64,000 nucleotides of DNA from Diogma glabrata. Taxonomy: Eukaryota > Arthropoda > Insecta > Diptera > Cylindrotomidae. Shown in pieces: positions 1 to 10,844 of this stretch. The stretch is from positions 200,483,619 through 200,547,618 of the forward strand of contig OY856188.1 in assembly GCA_963693315.1 (NCBI GenBank), given 5' to 3'. A program made the position numbers and the translations under genes. Numbering within the stretch: position 1 is the first letter of the stretch; each line of letters begins with the position of its first letter. The notes under the pieces were generated by a model, which searched no databases, was not told the origin of the DNA, and worked only from the letters and a program-made list of their open reading frames with translations.

Positions 1-120
1 TTATTATACAAGGGAAAAAAGTAGTAGATTTTAGCTCGAGGTTGTGTTGTCTCCCGACGCGAAGCGGAGGGAGACAAAAAACCGAGAGCTAAAATCTACA
101 ATTTTTCCCGTGTATAATAC
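1..120. repeat. Foldback inverted repeat at window edge
   Basis: Two arms of about 55 bases pair imperfectly around a centre near 57-70. Both arms share TATAC-GGGAAAAA, TAGATTTTAGCTC and TTGTCTCCC, read on opposite strands. This is the shape of a small foldback MITE or of one end of a larger transposon. The left end may continue beyond the window, so no target duplication can be called. Confidence 0.6.
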
Positions 121-1256
121 ACTATTTTTTTCTGTGACTGGACAAATATTAATATAATTATTAAAAAAATAATATTAAACAAATATTACAATATGTATAT
201 TCACCACACCATACGAATTTTTCTTGAATAAAAACCTAAAATTAAGTTTCATTTTATTTGTCAAAACCAGTTATTAACATCAAGAAGAAAACGGTATAAC
301 TTTTCATTAACATTAAAATAGTCATAAATGTTCATAAATATACATAATATTCATCATTTATGTGTATATATGTATTTATATATATATTTTTATCTATCCG
401 GGAAAAAAGTACATACTTTTTTCCCCGGGAAAAAAGTATTTTATGAAAAGTATCATTTTTGCACCTGTCAGCAGAAGCAAAATGTTTAACTTTTTTCCCG
501 TCACAGAAAAAAAATATTTTTTTTTGTTTTTTTCATAAATATTAAGGAAATCATCGCCTGCTAATTTTTTAAAATTTTTAATTATAATGTTCGCCACAGA
601 TTTGTCTGTTTTTTTTTTACTTTTTTTTGAGTCCAAACCTCCATCTAAAGAAAAATTTTTTTTATGATTCAAAATTTTATTGAAATTTTGCAATAGCCAT
701 CTTTTTATTTGAATTCAAAACAAAATATTTGATTTATTAAATGTCACTTTTGAAGTAGGGCTGTATTTTTTTTTTTCGAAAATCAAATTTTCAGGGGTGC
801 TTAGCGTGATTTAGAATGGATTTGATTTAAATCAACTTTCGACATGAATTTAGTTTTGTATGGAAAAATTAATCAAAACAAGCTGATAATCGAGCTGAAA
901 TCAAAAATTGTTTAAAATCATGGCAATGTGAACGTAGTATAATTATAGAAAAAAACATTACGGAAACAAAACATTTAAAAAAGAAAATAAAAACGGAAAC
1001 TTTACATTATTTTAAAAATACATTATTCGCATTAAAACATTATTTTTTTAAAAACATAGTTTGCATAGTTCGCATAGTTTAGCTCAGGTGTATAGCGGGC
1101 CTTATTGTTTTATTGTTCCTATTTATGAAAGTATGATATTTTTTAGGATAACTTTTTGTATTGCAATGTACTCTAAAATTTAGTTTTGATATATACTACA
1201 CTACTGTCGATGAAAGCATAGCATAATACGTACTTGTTAAGTTTGAACAAACATAT
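121..1256. other. AT-rich stretch without a recognised gene
   Basis: No coding feature is convincing here. The longest open frame is a Lys-rich 99-codon minus-strand frame (394-693) with no motif I recognise, in very AT-rich, homopolymer-rich DNA. The block TTTTTTCCCGT appears both in the foldback at 1-120 and near 490, so part of the stretch may belong to the same decayed transposon. Confidence 0.4.
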
Positions 1257-1917
1257 TGTAACGTTTCTTAGCCGAGTTACAATTATTTAGTTCGATCACT
1301 AAATCAGGAAATTTAAAACACAATGGATTTTCTAAACGTTATAATTTTATTCGTTCAAGATTTTACAATAAAAATATTTCTCCTATTACTATTCCCCTTT
1401 TAGTTCTTCTTGTACTAACAATGTTTCACCACTTATAATTCTTTTATACTTGTTCACAATATCACTTTTAACTTTCTACTTATAACACTTTTAATTTTAC
1501 TTCGCCTTTATCACTGCTAAATTTTTATACTTTTTGTATCACTAACAATTTTATACTAATAATATCCTCGAAGAACACCTCTTATTTATACTACATGAAA
1601 TAGCCTCGATATTACTGCAATATTCTAGATGAACAAACCCTTTTTTTTTTGTTGTTACTTCCTTTATTTCAACAATAAGACGATCTTCAAATATTGACAC
1701 CTAGGTGTGAAATCTATTCTTTTGTTTTGTTTCTTGTTTTATTTACCAATTTTTATTTCGTTAACCAATCCTTATTCAAGAAAACAAATACTTCCTATTA
1801 AATGTTTACTTTGGTTGTATTGTTATCGTTTATTGATTTTTATATTTGTAGAGCTAACGAGATTTTTCTTGAAAGTTCTATTGTTGTGGTGTTCTATCAT
1901 CTTCCATAATCGTCACA
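1257..1917 (-). repeat. Gypsy 3' LTR
   Basis: On the minus strand it begins TGTGACGATT next to the polypurine tract and ends CGTTACA. It matches 5264-5924 essentially base for base. Short open frames inside both LTRs (for example plus strand from 1707 and from 5714) are chance frames in repeat DNA. Confidence 0.95.
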
Positions 1918-1930
1918 TTCTCCCCCACTT
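1918..1930 (-). other. Gypsy polypurine tract
   Basis: The minus strand reads AAGTGGGGGAGAA immediately before the 3' LTR and overlaps the last codon of pol. This position and base composition are those of the plus-strand primer used in LTR-element reverse transcription. Confidence 0.85.
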
Positions 1931-3944
1931 ATTTCTGTTCGTCCCGAATAGAATCTAAATCTCCCCCTCTGTAGGGTGCTAATCTTTCTAGATGAACGAC
2001 TTTTGGTTTCGCTCGTTGACCTTTCTTTATTCGATAAACGACATCGTTTAATTTTGTTATGATGGTATAAGGTCCTTCCCAAGATGTTTGTAGTTTTGGA
2101 GATAATCCTTTTCTCCGCTGTGGATTGTGTAGCCATACTAGTTGTCCTTCCTCAAATCCTTTGTTGTTTGCGCGAATGTCATACCGAGCCTTCATTCGAT
2201 CACTGGATATCTGTGCTTTCTGTCTTACAAACGTGTGTACCTCCTCAAGTTCTTTTTGAAGTTTATTAACATAATCTTGGACACATAATGTTGACGATGG
2301 AATAATCCCAAACTTCAGATCACCAGGTAGCCGTAAATCATTTCCAAAAATGGTTGTAGCAGGCGTCGTTTTGGTTGTATCATGCACTGCTGATCTATAA
2401 GCCATCAAGAATAACGGAATATGACGGTCCCAATCACGTTGATTCTTGTTTACTACTTTTGCTAGATATTTCTCAAGAGTAGCATTAAATCTTTCCACCA
2501 TGCCGTCTGATTGGGGATGTGAAGCAGTTGTTCTAGTTTTATTAATCCCCAGTATCTGACAGATTTCTTGAAATATGGTAGATTCAAAATTTCTTCCTTG
2601 ATCTGTGTGAATCTCCATCGGCACTCCGTAGCGACTTATCCAATTGCTAACTACTGCTTCAGCGATCGTTGTTGCTTCTTGGTTTGGTATTGCACACACT
2701 TCTGGCCATTTGCTAAAATAATCCATTATGACTAGCACATATTTGTTGTTGTTATCAGAAGTCGGAAATGGTCCAGCTAGATCCATCGCAATTCTCTCGA
2801 ATGGTGCTCCTACATTATACTGCCTCATGTTACCACGGCTTCTTCTTGCAGGTCCCTTTGCAGCCGCACATTGATCGCATGCTTGACACCATTCCACTAC
2901 CGATTGACGTGCTCCTGACCAATAAAATCTACGCCGTACTTTAGCAAGGGTTTTGTTAATACCCAGGTGACCGCCACTGGTTCCTTCATGATATTCCTTT
3001 AATACTTGAGGTATTCTTATTTTGGGAACTACTATCATTGATTCTTTAACTGATCCGTCAGGACTTTCCCAAATTCTTTTCAAGCATCCATCTTCAATAC
3101 AGAGACTGTCCCATTGTGCCCAATATGCCTTCAACGTTTGACTTTTATCGGCAATCTCACTCCATGTAGGTTTTTCTCCTTTTTCCTTGAACTTTATTAT
3201 TGGTGCTAAGCTAGGATCTTGCAGTTGCTCCTTTCTTACTACTTCAGGTGTCCAGTCTTCACTAGAAAGCACTTGCAGAAGCCTGACATCATTAATGTTT
3301 TCCTTACTCTCCACCCGATTACAGTGTTTGCATTCCACCTGGCATGGCCTTCTTGATAATGCATCTGCATCTCCATGTGCACTTCCCCAGACGATTGTTT
3401 CGGTATTAGGTGACAGCTTTTCGCGATGTTCCAATCTCATGCTTGATTCTGCACCATTCATCTGAAGAGCCAACTCTACGTTACCATACTTGAGTACTCC
3501 ATTTCCAGCGTCTATTACAAATCCATTCGGCCTCATGAAGTCCATACCCAAAATTACTTCATCAACGATGTCTGCCACTAGAACTTCATGCTGAAAGTGC
3601 GTATTTCCTATTTTTATATCAGCAACTTTGCTTCCCCTGATAGTTGCACTTTCCCCTGTTGCTGTTTGTATTCGATATTTTTCCGCTGGTTGTAACTCCC
3701 CTTTTAGTAAATCTGTACGGACTATTGTGCGAGTTGCTCCAGTATCTAGCGTAATGGTACAGTTGTTGTCATCAATTTCAGCTCCAATCGTTAGACTGTT
3801 ACCATTCCTTGCGATTCTTGAAATAGGGATGGAGATTATGGGGCATTCGGTTGTGGGAGCCAGCTTACGCCCCTTAAAGCTGACTCGTTTTAGTTTAACC
3901 CTTCCGCTGCTATTTGACCATCCTCTCCCGCTTGAGCCTTTTCT
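1929..3944 (-). pseudogene. Gypsy pol with RT and RNase H deleted (protease-integrase)
   Basis: The frame is open from 3944 to 1929. It starts with an aspartic protease carrying LDTGAT (minus strand, about 3749) and ILGMDF. Near 3383-3386 the protease-RT linker (...TETIVWG) is joined directly to the end of the RNase H region (GDADALSRRP), so the whole RT and most of RNase H are absent in one in-frame deletion. Integrase follows: a zinc-binding HLGINKT...CQACDQC region, catalytic residues in AMDLAGPF, HTDQGRNFE and the Glu of DGMVERFNATLE, then a GPY/F module (WEGPYTI). The frame overlaps the end of gag by about 35 nt in the +1 phase, which suggests a frameshift. It cannot supply reverse transcriptase, so any further movement would need help in trans. 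Confidence 0.9.
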
Positions 3945-5232
3945 TCAGATGATCTCCGTCTGATTGGTGATGTTGATCTGCCCGTTTTCGTCTAGCCTCT
4001 CTGCATTCTCGAGATATGTGACCAAGTTTGTCACATACCCAACATCTTATTCTACTGTTGAATTCTTTGGGTCTTCTTTGAGGCCTAAAACTGTCCTCTT
4101 CTTCCATTTCTACACGGCGTACCTTGATTGTTGGTTTGACAATTGCTTGTGCCGTCTCACTAGTCAATGCACAAGCTATTGTTTCAGCAAATGTAGCTTT
4201 AGGCGTCATCACAGCTGACTTCCGCGTCTCTGGATCTCTTATGCCGTCGATGAACGCATCTATCTTCATTCTTTCCATATAGTCTGGTGATGTATTTCCA
4301 TGTGCCATATGTACCAGACGTTCGATCGCAGACGAAAACTCTTGCAGACTTTCTCCTATTCGCTGGTAGCGACCCTTCAACTCAAGTCTGTATATCTCCC
4401 GTTTGTGGTCACTACCATATTTGCGATCTAAAGCCTTCATGATCTCATTGTAGCTCCTTCGATCTTGTTCTGGAACTGATTGTATTGTTTCTGCTGCTTC
4501 ACCCTTCAGTGCCACTATTAAAGCTGCCACACGATGTGTTTCGTTCCAACTGTTCTGATCAGCTGCTGTTTCAAATTGGAATTTGAAAATTCCAAACGAT
4601 GATGTACCATCGTATGTGGGCGGTTTTAACTTCATGCCCTGTATTTGTTGAACCGGATGTGATGTTTTAGCTATTATTTCAACATCTAGAAGCCTTTTTT
4701 CTACTTCTACTTTAAAGTCATCTACTTTCGATTGCACTTTCTGTTCCAGAACTTCAACTTCTTTTTGCACTTTCTCGACTTTCTCATCCACAATTTTCTC
4801 TACTTCGATGCGTAGATTCGCTGCCATCTGTAGAAGTTTCTCGTCGATGTGTGTTTTAACCAAGCTAATTTCTTCTCGACTTGAAGCGATGTTTGCAGAC
4901 TGTTGATTGATGTTGACATCTAACTTTTTCATTTCATTACTCATGCTGTTACTCATTTGCTCCATCATAGCCATTAACTGTGTAAAGTCGTTGTTTGCTG
5001 GTACGACTTGCCTCGTTGCTTCAACAGCACCATCTTTATCTTCAATATTTCCTGCATCTGGATTTTCATCTGCTTCTTCTTGCCCAAAACGATATTTTTC
5101 TGGATCCAATTCAGCTGCTTCCATAGCTTTTATTAATCGTTCTTTCAACTCATTATTGGTTCCCGTTGTTGAAAGATTTCTTTTCTCCAATTCACTCTTC
5201 AGATCTTGAACTTTTAATCCATTCAACTCCAT
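3910..5232 (-). CDS. gag: Gypsy Gag with N-terminal SAP-like motif and zinc knuckle
   Basis: The protein has about 440 residues and appears intact. I start it at the ATG at 5232; the open frame continues upstream into the primer-binding site only through a GTG. Residues 5-35 (LKVQDLKSELEKRNLSTTG... then ELKERLIKAM) look like a SAP helix-extension-helix DNA-binding motif. Residues about 70-200 are predicted coiled coil (heptads in VEKVQKEVEVLEQK). The middle resembles a retrotransposon capsid (LKPPTYDGTSSFGIFKFQFE, later LEFSSAIERLV-type text). Near the end is one CCHC zinc knuckle, CWVCDKLGHISREC, for RNA packaging. Gag forms the cytoplasmic particle in which the RNA is copied. Confidence 0.9.
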   Translation of the reverse strand: MELNGLKVQDLKSELEKRNLSTTGTNNELKERLIKAMEAAELDPEKYRFGQEEADENPDAGNIEDKDGAVEATRQVVPANNDFTQLMAMMEQMSNSMSNEMKKLDVNINQQSANIASSREEISLVKTHIDEKLLQMAANLRIEVEKIVDEKVEKVQKEVEVLEQKVQSKVDDFKVEVEKRLLDVEIIAKTSHPVQQIQGMKLKPPTYDGTSSFGIFKFQFETAADQNSWNETHRVAALIVALKGEAAETIQSVPEQDRRSYNEIMKALDRKYGSDHKREIYRLELKGRYQRIGESLQEFSSAIERLVHMAHGNTSPDYMERMKIDAFIDGIRDPETRKSAVMTPKATFAETIACALTSETAQAIVKPTIKVRRVEMEEEDSFRPQRRPKEFNSRIRCWVCDKLGHISRECREARRKRADQHHQSDGDHLKKRLKRERMVK

Positions 5233-5247
5233 CTTATTTCCCAATTT

Positions 5248-5261
5248 CACTTCTGACACCA
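5248..5261 (-). other. Gypsy primer-binding site (tRNA-Leu type)
   Basis: The minus strand reads TGGTGTCAGAAGTG two bases after the 5' LTR. It is complementary to the CACTTCTGACACCA 3' end typical of animal tRNA-Leu. The tRNA assignment is from memory of tRNA-Leu 3' ends. Confidence 0.75.
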
Positions 5262-5263
5262 GT

Positions 5264-5924
5264 TGTAACGTTTCTTAGCCGAGTTACAATTATTTAGTTC
5301 GATCACTAAATCAGGAAATTTAAAACACAATGGATTTTCTAAACGTTATAATTTTATTCGTTCAAGATTTTACAATAAAAATATTTCTCCTATTACTATT
5401 CCCCTTTTAGTTCTTCTTGTACTAACAATGTTTCACCACTTATAATTCTTTTATACTTGTTCACAATATCACTTTTAACTTTCTACTTATAACACTTTTA
5501 ATTTTACTTCGCCTTTATCACTGCTAAATTTTTATACTTTTTGTATCACTAACAATTTTATACTAATAATATCCTCGAAGAACACCTCTTATTTATACTA
5601 CATGAAATAGCCTCGATATTACTGCAATATTCTAGATGAACAAACCCTTTTTTTTTTGTTGTTACTTCCTTTATTTCAACAATAAGACGATCTTCAAATA
5701 TTGACACCTAGGTGTGAAATCTATTCTTTTGTTTTGTTTCTTGTTTTATTTACCAATTTTTATTTCGTTAACCAATCCTTATTCAAGAAAACAAATACTT
5801 CCTATTAAATGTTTACTTTGGTTGTATTGTTATCGTTTATTGATTTTTATATTTGTAGAGCTAACGAGATTTTTCTTGAAAGTTCTATTGTTGTGGTGTT
5901 CTATCATCTTCCATAATCGTCACG
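5264..5924 (-). repeat. Gypsy 5' LTR
   Basis: Matches 1257-1917. The only difference seen is the outermost base (G at 5924 where the other copy has A). It is followed by the ATAT target duplication. Confidence 0.95.
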
Positions 5925-6084
5925 ATATTATTAAATTTGTATTAAAAATTGATTAGAATTAAAATTCAAAGTATAACTTTAGGCGATTCAATTTTACGTT
6001 TAGAGTGTTTAGACTATTTATCAATACCTCCTCATTCGTAGTCTAGTATTTGTATACACTTTTAAAAATTAGACCAATTTATAG

Positions 6085-6613
6085 GGCGATTTTTCTGTTC
6101 CGGTGTTTACCGCAATGGCGCTGCAAAAGGGGGATAAGAGAAAACATTTATATGGGATTCCATACAAAACACAACTTGAATAATTTTAAAAGTTATCTAA
6201 GAAATTTCTCATTTTACCACAATTGAACAATTTTAATTTGATTATAAACTATTATTGACTATATGTTAAGCGTAATATATAAAATATTATTTTTAAGTCT
6301 CTCAAAAAAGAAACATAAAAATTGCCAAAATTTCCCATACAAAGTTGTATGAAAAATTTAACCCATTTTCGTATTTGTTTTACGGACAGAAAAAATAAAA
6401 TATTTTACATATTATGCTTAATATATAGTCAATAATAGTTCATAAACAAATTTAAACTATTTCATTGTAGTAAAATGAGAAGTTTCATAGATAATTTTTA
6501 AAATTATTCAAGTTGTGTTTTGTATGAAATCCCATATAAAATTTTCTGAATTTATTCTCTTATCCCCTTTTTGCAGCGCCATTGCGGTAAACACCGGAAC
6601 AGAAAAAATCGCC
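6085..6613. mobile_element. Long-TIR MITE, copy 1
   Basis: This 529-bp non-coding element has terminal inverted repeats of roughly 220 bp that begin GGCGATTTTTCTGTTCC and include CCGCAATGGCGCTGCAAAA. It is flanked by the exact 6-bp duplication TTATAG (6079-6084 and 6614-6619). The centre contains CCCATACAAAGTTGTATG. A second copy is at 33365-35190 and a fragment at 6869-6963. No coding capacity; transposed by an unknown partner. Confidence 0.9.
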
Positions 6614-6676
6614 TTATAGAGCGAATTCGTTTAGAAAATTGTTTGGCATTTTTCATTTCTTCATATATTTTTTTTG

Positions 6677-6767
6677 AATTATACGTCTGGCCTACTGCGA
6701 TATCAGTTAATTATTTCATAATTATTTGATAATTAACTGATATCGCCGTAGGTCAGACGTATAATTA
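6677..6767. mobile_element. Small foldback MITE
   Basis: Arms of about 37 bases (AATTATACGTCTG-CCTAC, GATATCAGTTAATTAT) form a nearly perfect hairpin around a 16-base AT-rich loop. Flanks are TTG on one side and TATTTG on the other, so the duplicated site is unclear. It is a whole foldback unit with no coding space. Confidence 0.7.
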
Positions 6768-6868
6768 TTTGTTATTAGTATAATTCAAATGTGATTTGTC
6801 CAATTAAATGATGCCATTACATTTTAGAGAATCTCATTGGATTAAATTAAAATTCAAATAAAGCAAAA

Positions 6869-6963
6869 AATTTTCTATGAAATTTCTCATTTTACTACAA
6901 TGAAATAACTTAATTTTGTTTATGAAGTATTATTGACTATATATTAAGCATAATATATAAAAC
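6869..6963. repeat. Fragment of the long-TIR MITE
   Basis: TTTCTCATTTTACTACAATG and TATTATTGACTATATATTAAG match the inner part of the arms of the element at 6085-6613. The ends are missing. Confidence 0.7.
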
Positions 6964-7322
6964 TAAGGGGTATCCCCCCAAATTCAAAACAAAATTTGAC
7001 TGCTATGCTCATGCCAAGAAAAAAACAAATTGTTTTATCCTTTGTTTTATAGAAGAAAAATAAAAGATAGATCTAAGGATAGATCAACAATCCTCGGATA
7101 GATTTTTTAATTTATCCTGATTCATACAATACAAACGAGGATTAATCCGAGGATTTATCTCCTATCCGCATTCATACAATCGGGCCTAATATTTTAGAAA
7201 TTTTTTTGTTCATAGAATGAACTAAAAATACCCATTACTTTGAGGGTGGTATCATGCAAACCGCTGTTTTCGACAAAAAACAAAGTTTTTGACAAAAATC
7301 ATTCGATTGTACTAAAATCTAA

Positions 7323-7690
7323 AGGTTCAAACACAATAGATCCGTTCCGTTCCGTTCGTTTTTTATCCGCCTCAATCCGTTCGTTTTATAAAACACAATA
7401 CAACCGCTCCGTCTTTAACTATCCAAAAACTTATATTTTATTTATATTTTTATGCATTATTTTATAGATTTGCTAAATTCTATTCATATTTTATGAAATT
7501 TGTTGAAATCTGCTTATTTATATAAATATGTAGAAAAAATAAACAATATTTCAGGTTATGTCTTCCGTAAAAGTTTGAATTTGTGTTTAGTGTCCATTCC
7601 GCTTTTTTCCCCTCCGTTCATTGTTTTACATATAAACTGACAGCTCAAATATAACGGAGCTGACGGAACGGATCTATTATGTTTGCACCT
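7323..7690. mobile_element. MITE with AGGTKCAAAC ends
   Basis: A 368-bp element with terminal inverted repeats AGGTTCAAACACAATAGATC and AGGTGCAAACATAATAGATC (the second on the other strand), both continuing into CGTTCCGT. It is non-coding. The flanks (..TCTAA and AAATA..) do not give a clear target duplication. Confidence 0.65.
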
Positions 7691-7706
7691 AAATATTTCA
7701 ACAATA

Positions 7707-7936
7707 GCTGTGTTCGATTTGACTGAAACAACTGAAAAATTGTATGCAATTGCTGTTGTTTTTTCAGAATTGTTTCAAGCTGGACGTGTTTACATGCGAA
7801 ATGTGTACTGTGAAATGTTCTTATGTTAACCAAACAAAGAGGGCACAAAATTCTAATTTTTTAATGGTTAATGACCCTATCCACCGCAGTCCGCAATTCG
7901 CATGTAAAAACCCAGCTGTAGTCAAATCGAACGCAC
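7707..7936. mobile_element. Candidate TA-type MITE
   Basis: Imperfect terminal repeats GTGTTCGATTTGAC and GTGCGTTCGATTTGAC face each other, with TA on both outer sides (7705-7706 and 7937-7938). The inner sequence has a second weak inversion around CATGCGAA/TTCGCATG. Non-coding. Confidence 0.5.
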
Positions 7937-8109
7937 TAATTTTTTAACGTTAATTTTATGTAAAATATCATCTGACAGTTATTGAGTTAACGTTAGATAC
8001 TTAATATTTTAAATGACCTCATAAAATGTTGGTTTACAAATTGTTTTAGTTGTTATATTTAGTAGGAATTAATTGTTATCGTCTGGCAATTTCTGTTATT
8101 TTGATGCCA

Positions 8110-10470
8110 AGATGTTCTTTTTTATGAACTCGCTAATTTCATTCAACCAGATCATATAAGCAGAAAGTGGACGTTATGGTCTTTCAGAATTTGCTTCGAA
8201 TATTTTGATGGGATCTATGTATTCATTTTTGATTTCAGCGTCTTTATCTTCCCATTCCTATAGTAGTTTGTATAAAACAAAAAAATTAATCGGTTGTATA
8301 AATTTTTGAAATATTTGATCTTTACTTACAGTTTTATCTTTAAGACCTCTCCATAGCCCATCATCTCATTTGTCAATTTCTGTCACGTTGATGTCCGAAT
8401 GTTCTCTTTTTATCGTTAAATCGTTAATTTTATTCGACATTGTTGTGGATCAACTGCAATAGATTTAGTTAATTCTACTCCATTGTTAACTACAGACGGA
8501 CGATAGCGTTAAGCGTCAACCATTACTCCAATCTCTTGATTTCGCTCCTACTCGATCTGTTTCTGTCCAATAAAGGTTATCAGCAATCCAATCGATGAAA
8601 ACAGATGCCGGTTTAGAATTTCCTTTCATATTTAATTCTTGTGAATATGCTATTTTAAATTTCACATCTTTGCCATCAACCATGTAAGATTGTTTAATTG
8701 TTTTATCATAACTATCAGCCCAGAACACCATGTTATATACTCTAATTTCGGGTTCCGGCATAGAAAATATTAAAGTGACATCATCTTTAGGAACTTTGCA
8801 TTTGTCTGAAATTCCATCAGATAGTTCAATCCCTCACGACATGAGCAAGAGTATGTACCATTTAAGTTGCTACATGTATGAGTTTTTGTCATTTCTTTCC
8901 ATGATCAGTCGCAGTTATATACCCAAGATTACATGCCATTATTAAGATTAGTACAATGATGTTCACAATCTCCTTTATTTAGAAAAAAAGGTATTAAAAT
9001 GATGGCAGCCTAACTTATCTGAATTATCTCCACGATCGTGGGCACAGTTACATAACCTTAGTTATTTCTTTACATATTTTATTGGCACATTAAAACTGAG
9101 TGTTTAAATCATAAGGTAATCGCACAGACAGTAACATTATTTACATCTAAACCATCGCCGCAATTATCACCACCAACACATCGTTAATAAAGAGCAACAC
9201 AATAATAATAAGCACATTGGCATTATCTGAAACCAAGAATATGATTTTCGACCTAAATTAAAAAGATGGTATTTCACTGGATACTTACGACACACAACAC
9301 TATCTTCATCAATCATTACCATCAGCATCGTCATCACATCACCAGCTATTGAGTATGCATCTTCCGCTAGATTTGCATTTGAAATCAGGATCTGGACAAG
9401 GAAAATCAAAGTTTTGTTTATCGATTGTATCCCCACAGTTGTACAATTTGTATTACCACACTGGAATGTGCTGCTCGACGATCCACTCTGAGCCATCTTT
9501 ACAATCACGTTTACCATCACATTTCCGCCAAAAGATTTGATCAGTAAAGTAATCAATCGTATGAACGTTCAGCCAAGCTATATCATCTTCCCATGTTAAA
9601 TTTTGTGTAAAGTTACAAGATTTAGAAAGATTTTGATGAACCAAATTATATTAACTTCTATCAATTGGCATATTCCTAACGTAATATTTGTTAATGAAGA
9701 TTAACCATGGTGGGGCTCAACTTTTTCGTTTGCATGTATGTTCATCTTTTTTTCGTTCATAGTAACGATCGTCACTTTAAAATAGTTACCACCAGGCGCA
9801 TTAGAACAATGTTGTAAACAAACTGCAGGAGTTTCGATACATTCATCAATATCAGCAAAAGTGTTGTCATCTCTCATCAATCTGAAATAGTGAAGAGATT
9901 TTATTATTGCTTGCCGATAGTTTTTAAATTTTAACTTATATCTTTGATTATAATCACAATAATAACCAGTTATTAGTGTGATTGTAACGTTGGTAAATTT
10001 AAACTTTGGCACATTTATCAACGTTACAACGACGATTACCTTTTTACAGTCGACCTCATCTGCATTATCACCACACACATCTTTACCATCACAACGATGT
10101 TGATTACGAATATATTTGAAGTTTTGGCATGTGGATTCTTGAGGTAAGCATGTTTTGTATTTAGAATTACAGAACTTTTCTTCACCAGAACCATCATCAC
10201 AATCGTTATCATGATTACAATTTACAAAGCCATCTTTTATTGATACAGGGACTATTTTGACAAGGAAATGCATCTTCCCTATACGGTAAGGTTGTGGTGT
10301 TGGACAGCTGTACAATGTAGTATTGTTGCAATGTAGTATCTGCACCATCTACACAGTCTGGATTACCATCACAAATCCATTTCTTTGGTATACATTGAGC
10401 ACGTCCCCAAGATTTATTTTCTTCACATATTAATTCATTTTCTTCGTCATTCTTACGATAATCTAGACAA
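8110..10470 (-). pseudogene. LDL-receptor-related protein (LRP) pseudogene fragment
   Basis: Read on the minus strand, recognisable LRP modules follow in the normal order. Class A repeats come first, about 10460-10020 ([46 protein letters not shown]). An EGF-like piece follows near 9860 ([16 protein letters not shown]), then more class A repeats at about 9640-9310 ([28 protein letters not shown] followed by a stop). A second EGF lies near 8900-8820 (CSNLNGTYSCSC, then a frame change into DKCKVPKDD), and a beta-propeller YWTD piece near 8760-8520 (DWIADNLYWTETDR). Two similar short blocks near 8440-8370 and 8160-8100 may be further propeller repeats. Frameshifts and stops within modules argue for a dead copy rather than a spliced gene. 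LRPs are large endocytic membrane receptors. Confidence 0.75.
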
Positions 10471-10561
10471 ATGCATTAAATTAGCTTTAAGAACTAGAAC
10501 TTGATTGAAATTAATTTAGAGTTGGAGATAAATGCTAACTATTAGGTACTCACCTCCCAAG

Positions 10562-10764
10562 ATGGACGGTTCTACGCCCCAGAAGTACTCGGAACCCAAT
10601 TCCGACCAAGGACCATCACAAAAATTTCGACGAAAGGTGCAAATCCGTCGTTCCATTCTTTGGGTTAAGAAGCAGCTGTCACTGGCCTCACTGCTTCAAA
10701 TACTCTTTATCATGGATGGTATTGAAAGAAATCCTTGACCAACTCAAACATGGCATTGTTTAAT
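10562..10764 (+). pseudogene. Non-LTR retrotransposon, N-terminal piece
   Basis: Begins MDGSTPQKYS and contains LLQILFIMDGIERNP, which corresponds to the GIEPNPGP segment found near the start of many Jockey/CR1-type proteins. A stop codon follows the Pro, after which the frame reads PTQTWHC, the first half of a PHD-like zinc finger. The frame is interrupted at 10765 by the next element. Confidence 0.75.
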
Positions 10765-10844
10765 ATTGGACTGTACCTAAATTACGTAACGCATTAAGGG
10801 GGGGGGGGGTAATAATTTTGTGACAATTTGTTACAAATGGGGGA

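Larger units (their letters stand above)
1257..5924 (-). mobile_element. Ty3/gypsy LTR retrotransposon, internally deleted
   Basis: This element runs on the minus strand between two 661-bp LTRs (1257-1917 and 5264-5924). It is flanked by the 4-bp target duplication ATAT (1253-1256 and 5925-5928), the size usual for gypsy integrases. A tRNA-Leu-type primer-binding site, a polypurine tract, gag, and a protease-integrase pol are visible. At 4.7 kb it is shorter than a usual gypsy element because reverse transcriptase and most of RNase H are missing. The LTRs look identical apart from the terminal base of the right copy, so insertion was recent. No env frame is present. Confidence 0.95.

Noticed and set aside
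1707..1958. Small hydrophobic protein, also found at 5714
   Set aside because: It lies within the gypsy LTR on the strand opposite to the element and appears twice only because the LTR is repeated.
9167..9556. Independent 129-residue minus-strand protein
   Set aside because: It mixes frames of decayed LDL-receptor class A repeats; the Cys pattern continues in a neighbouring frame.
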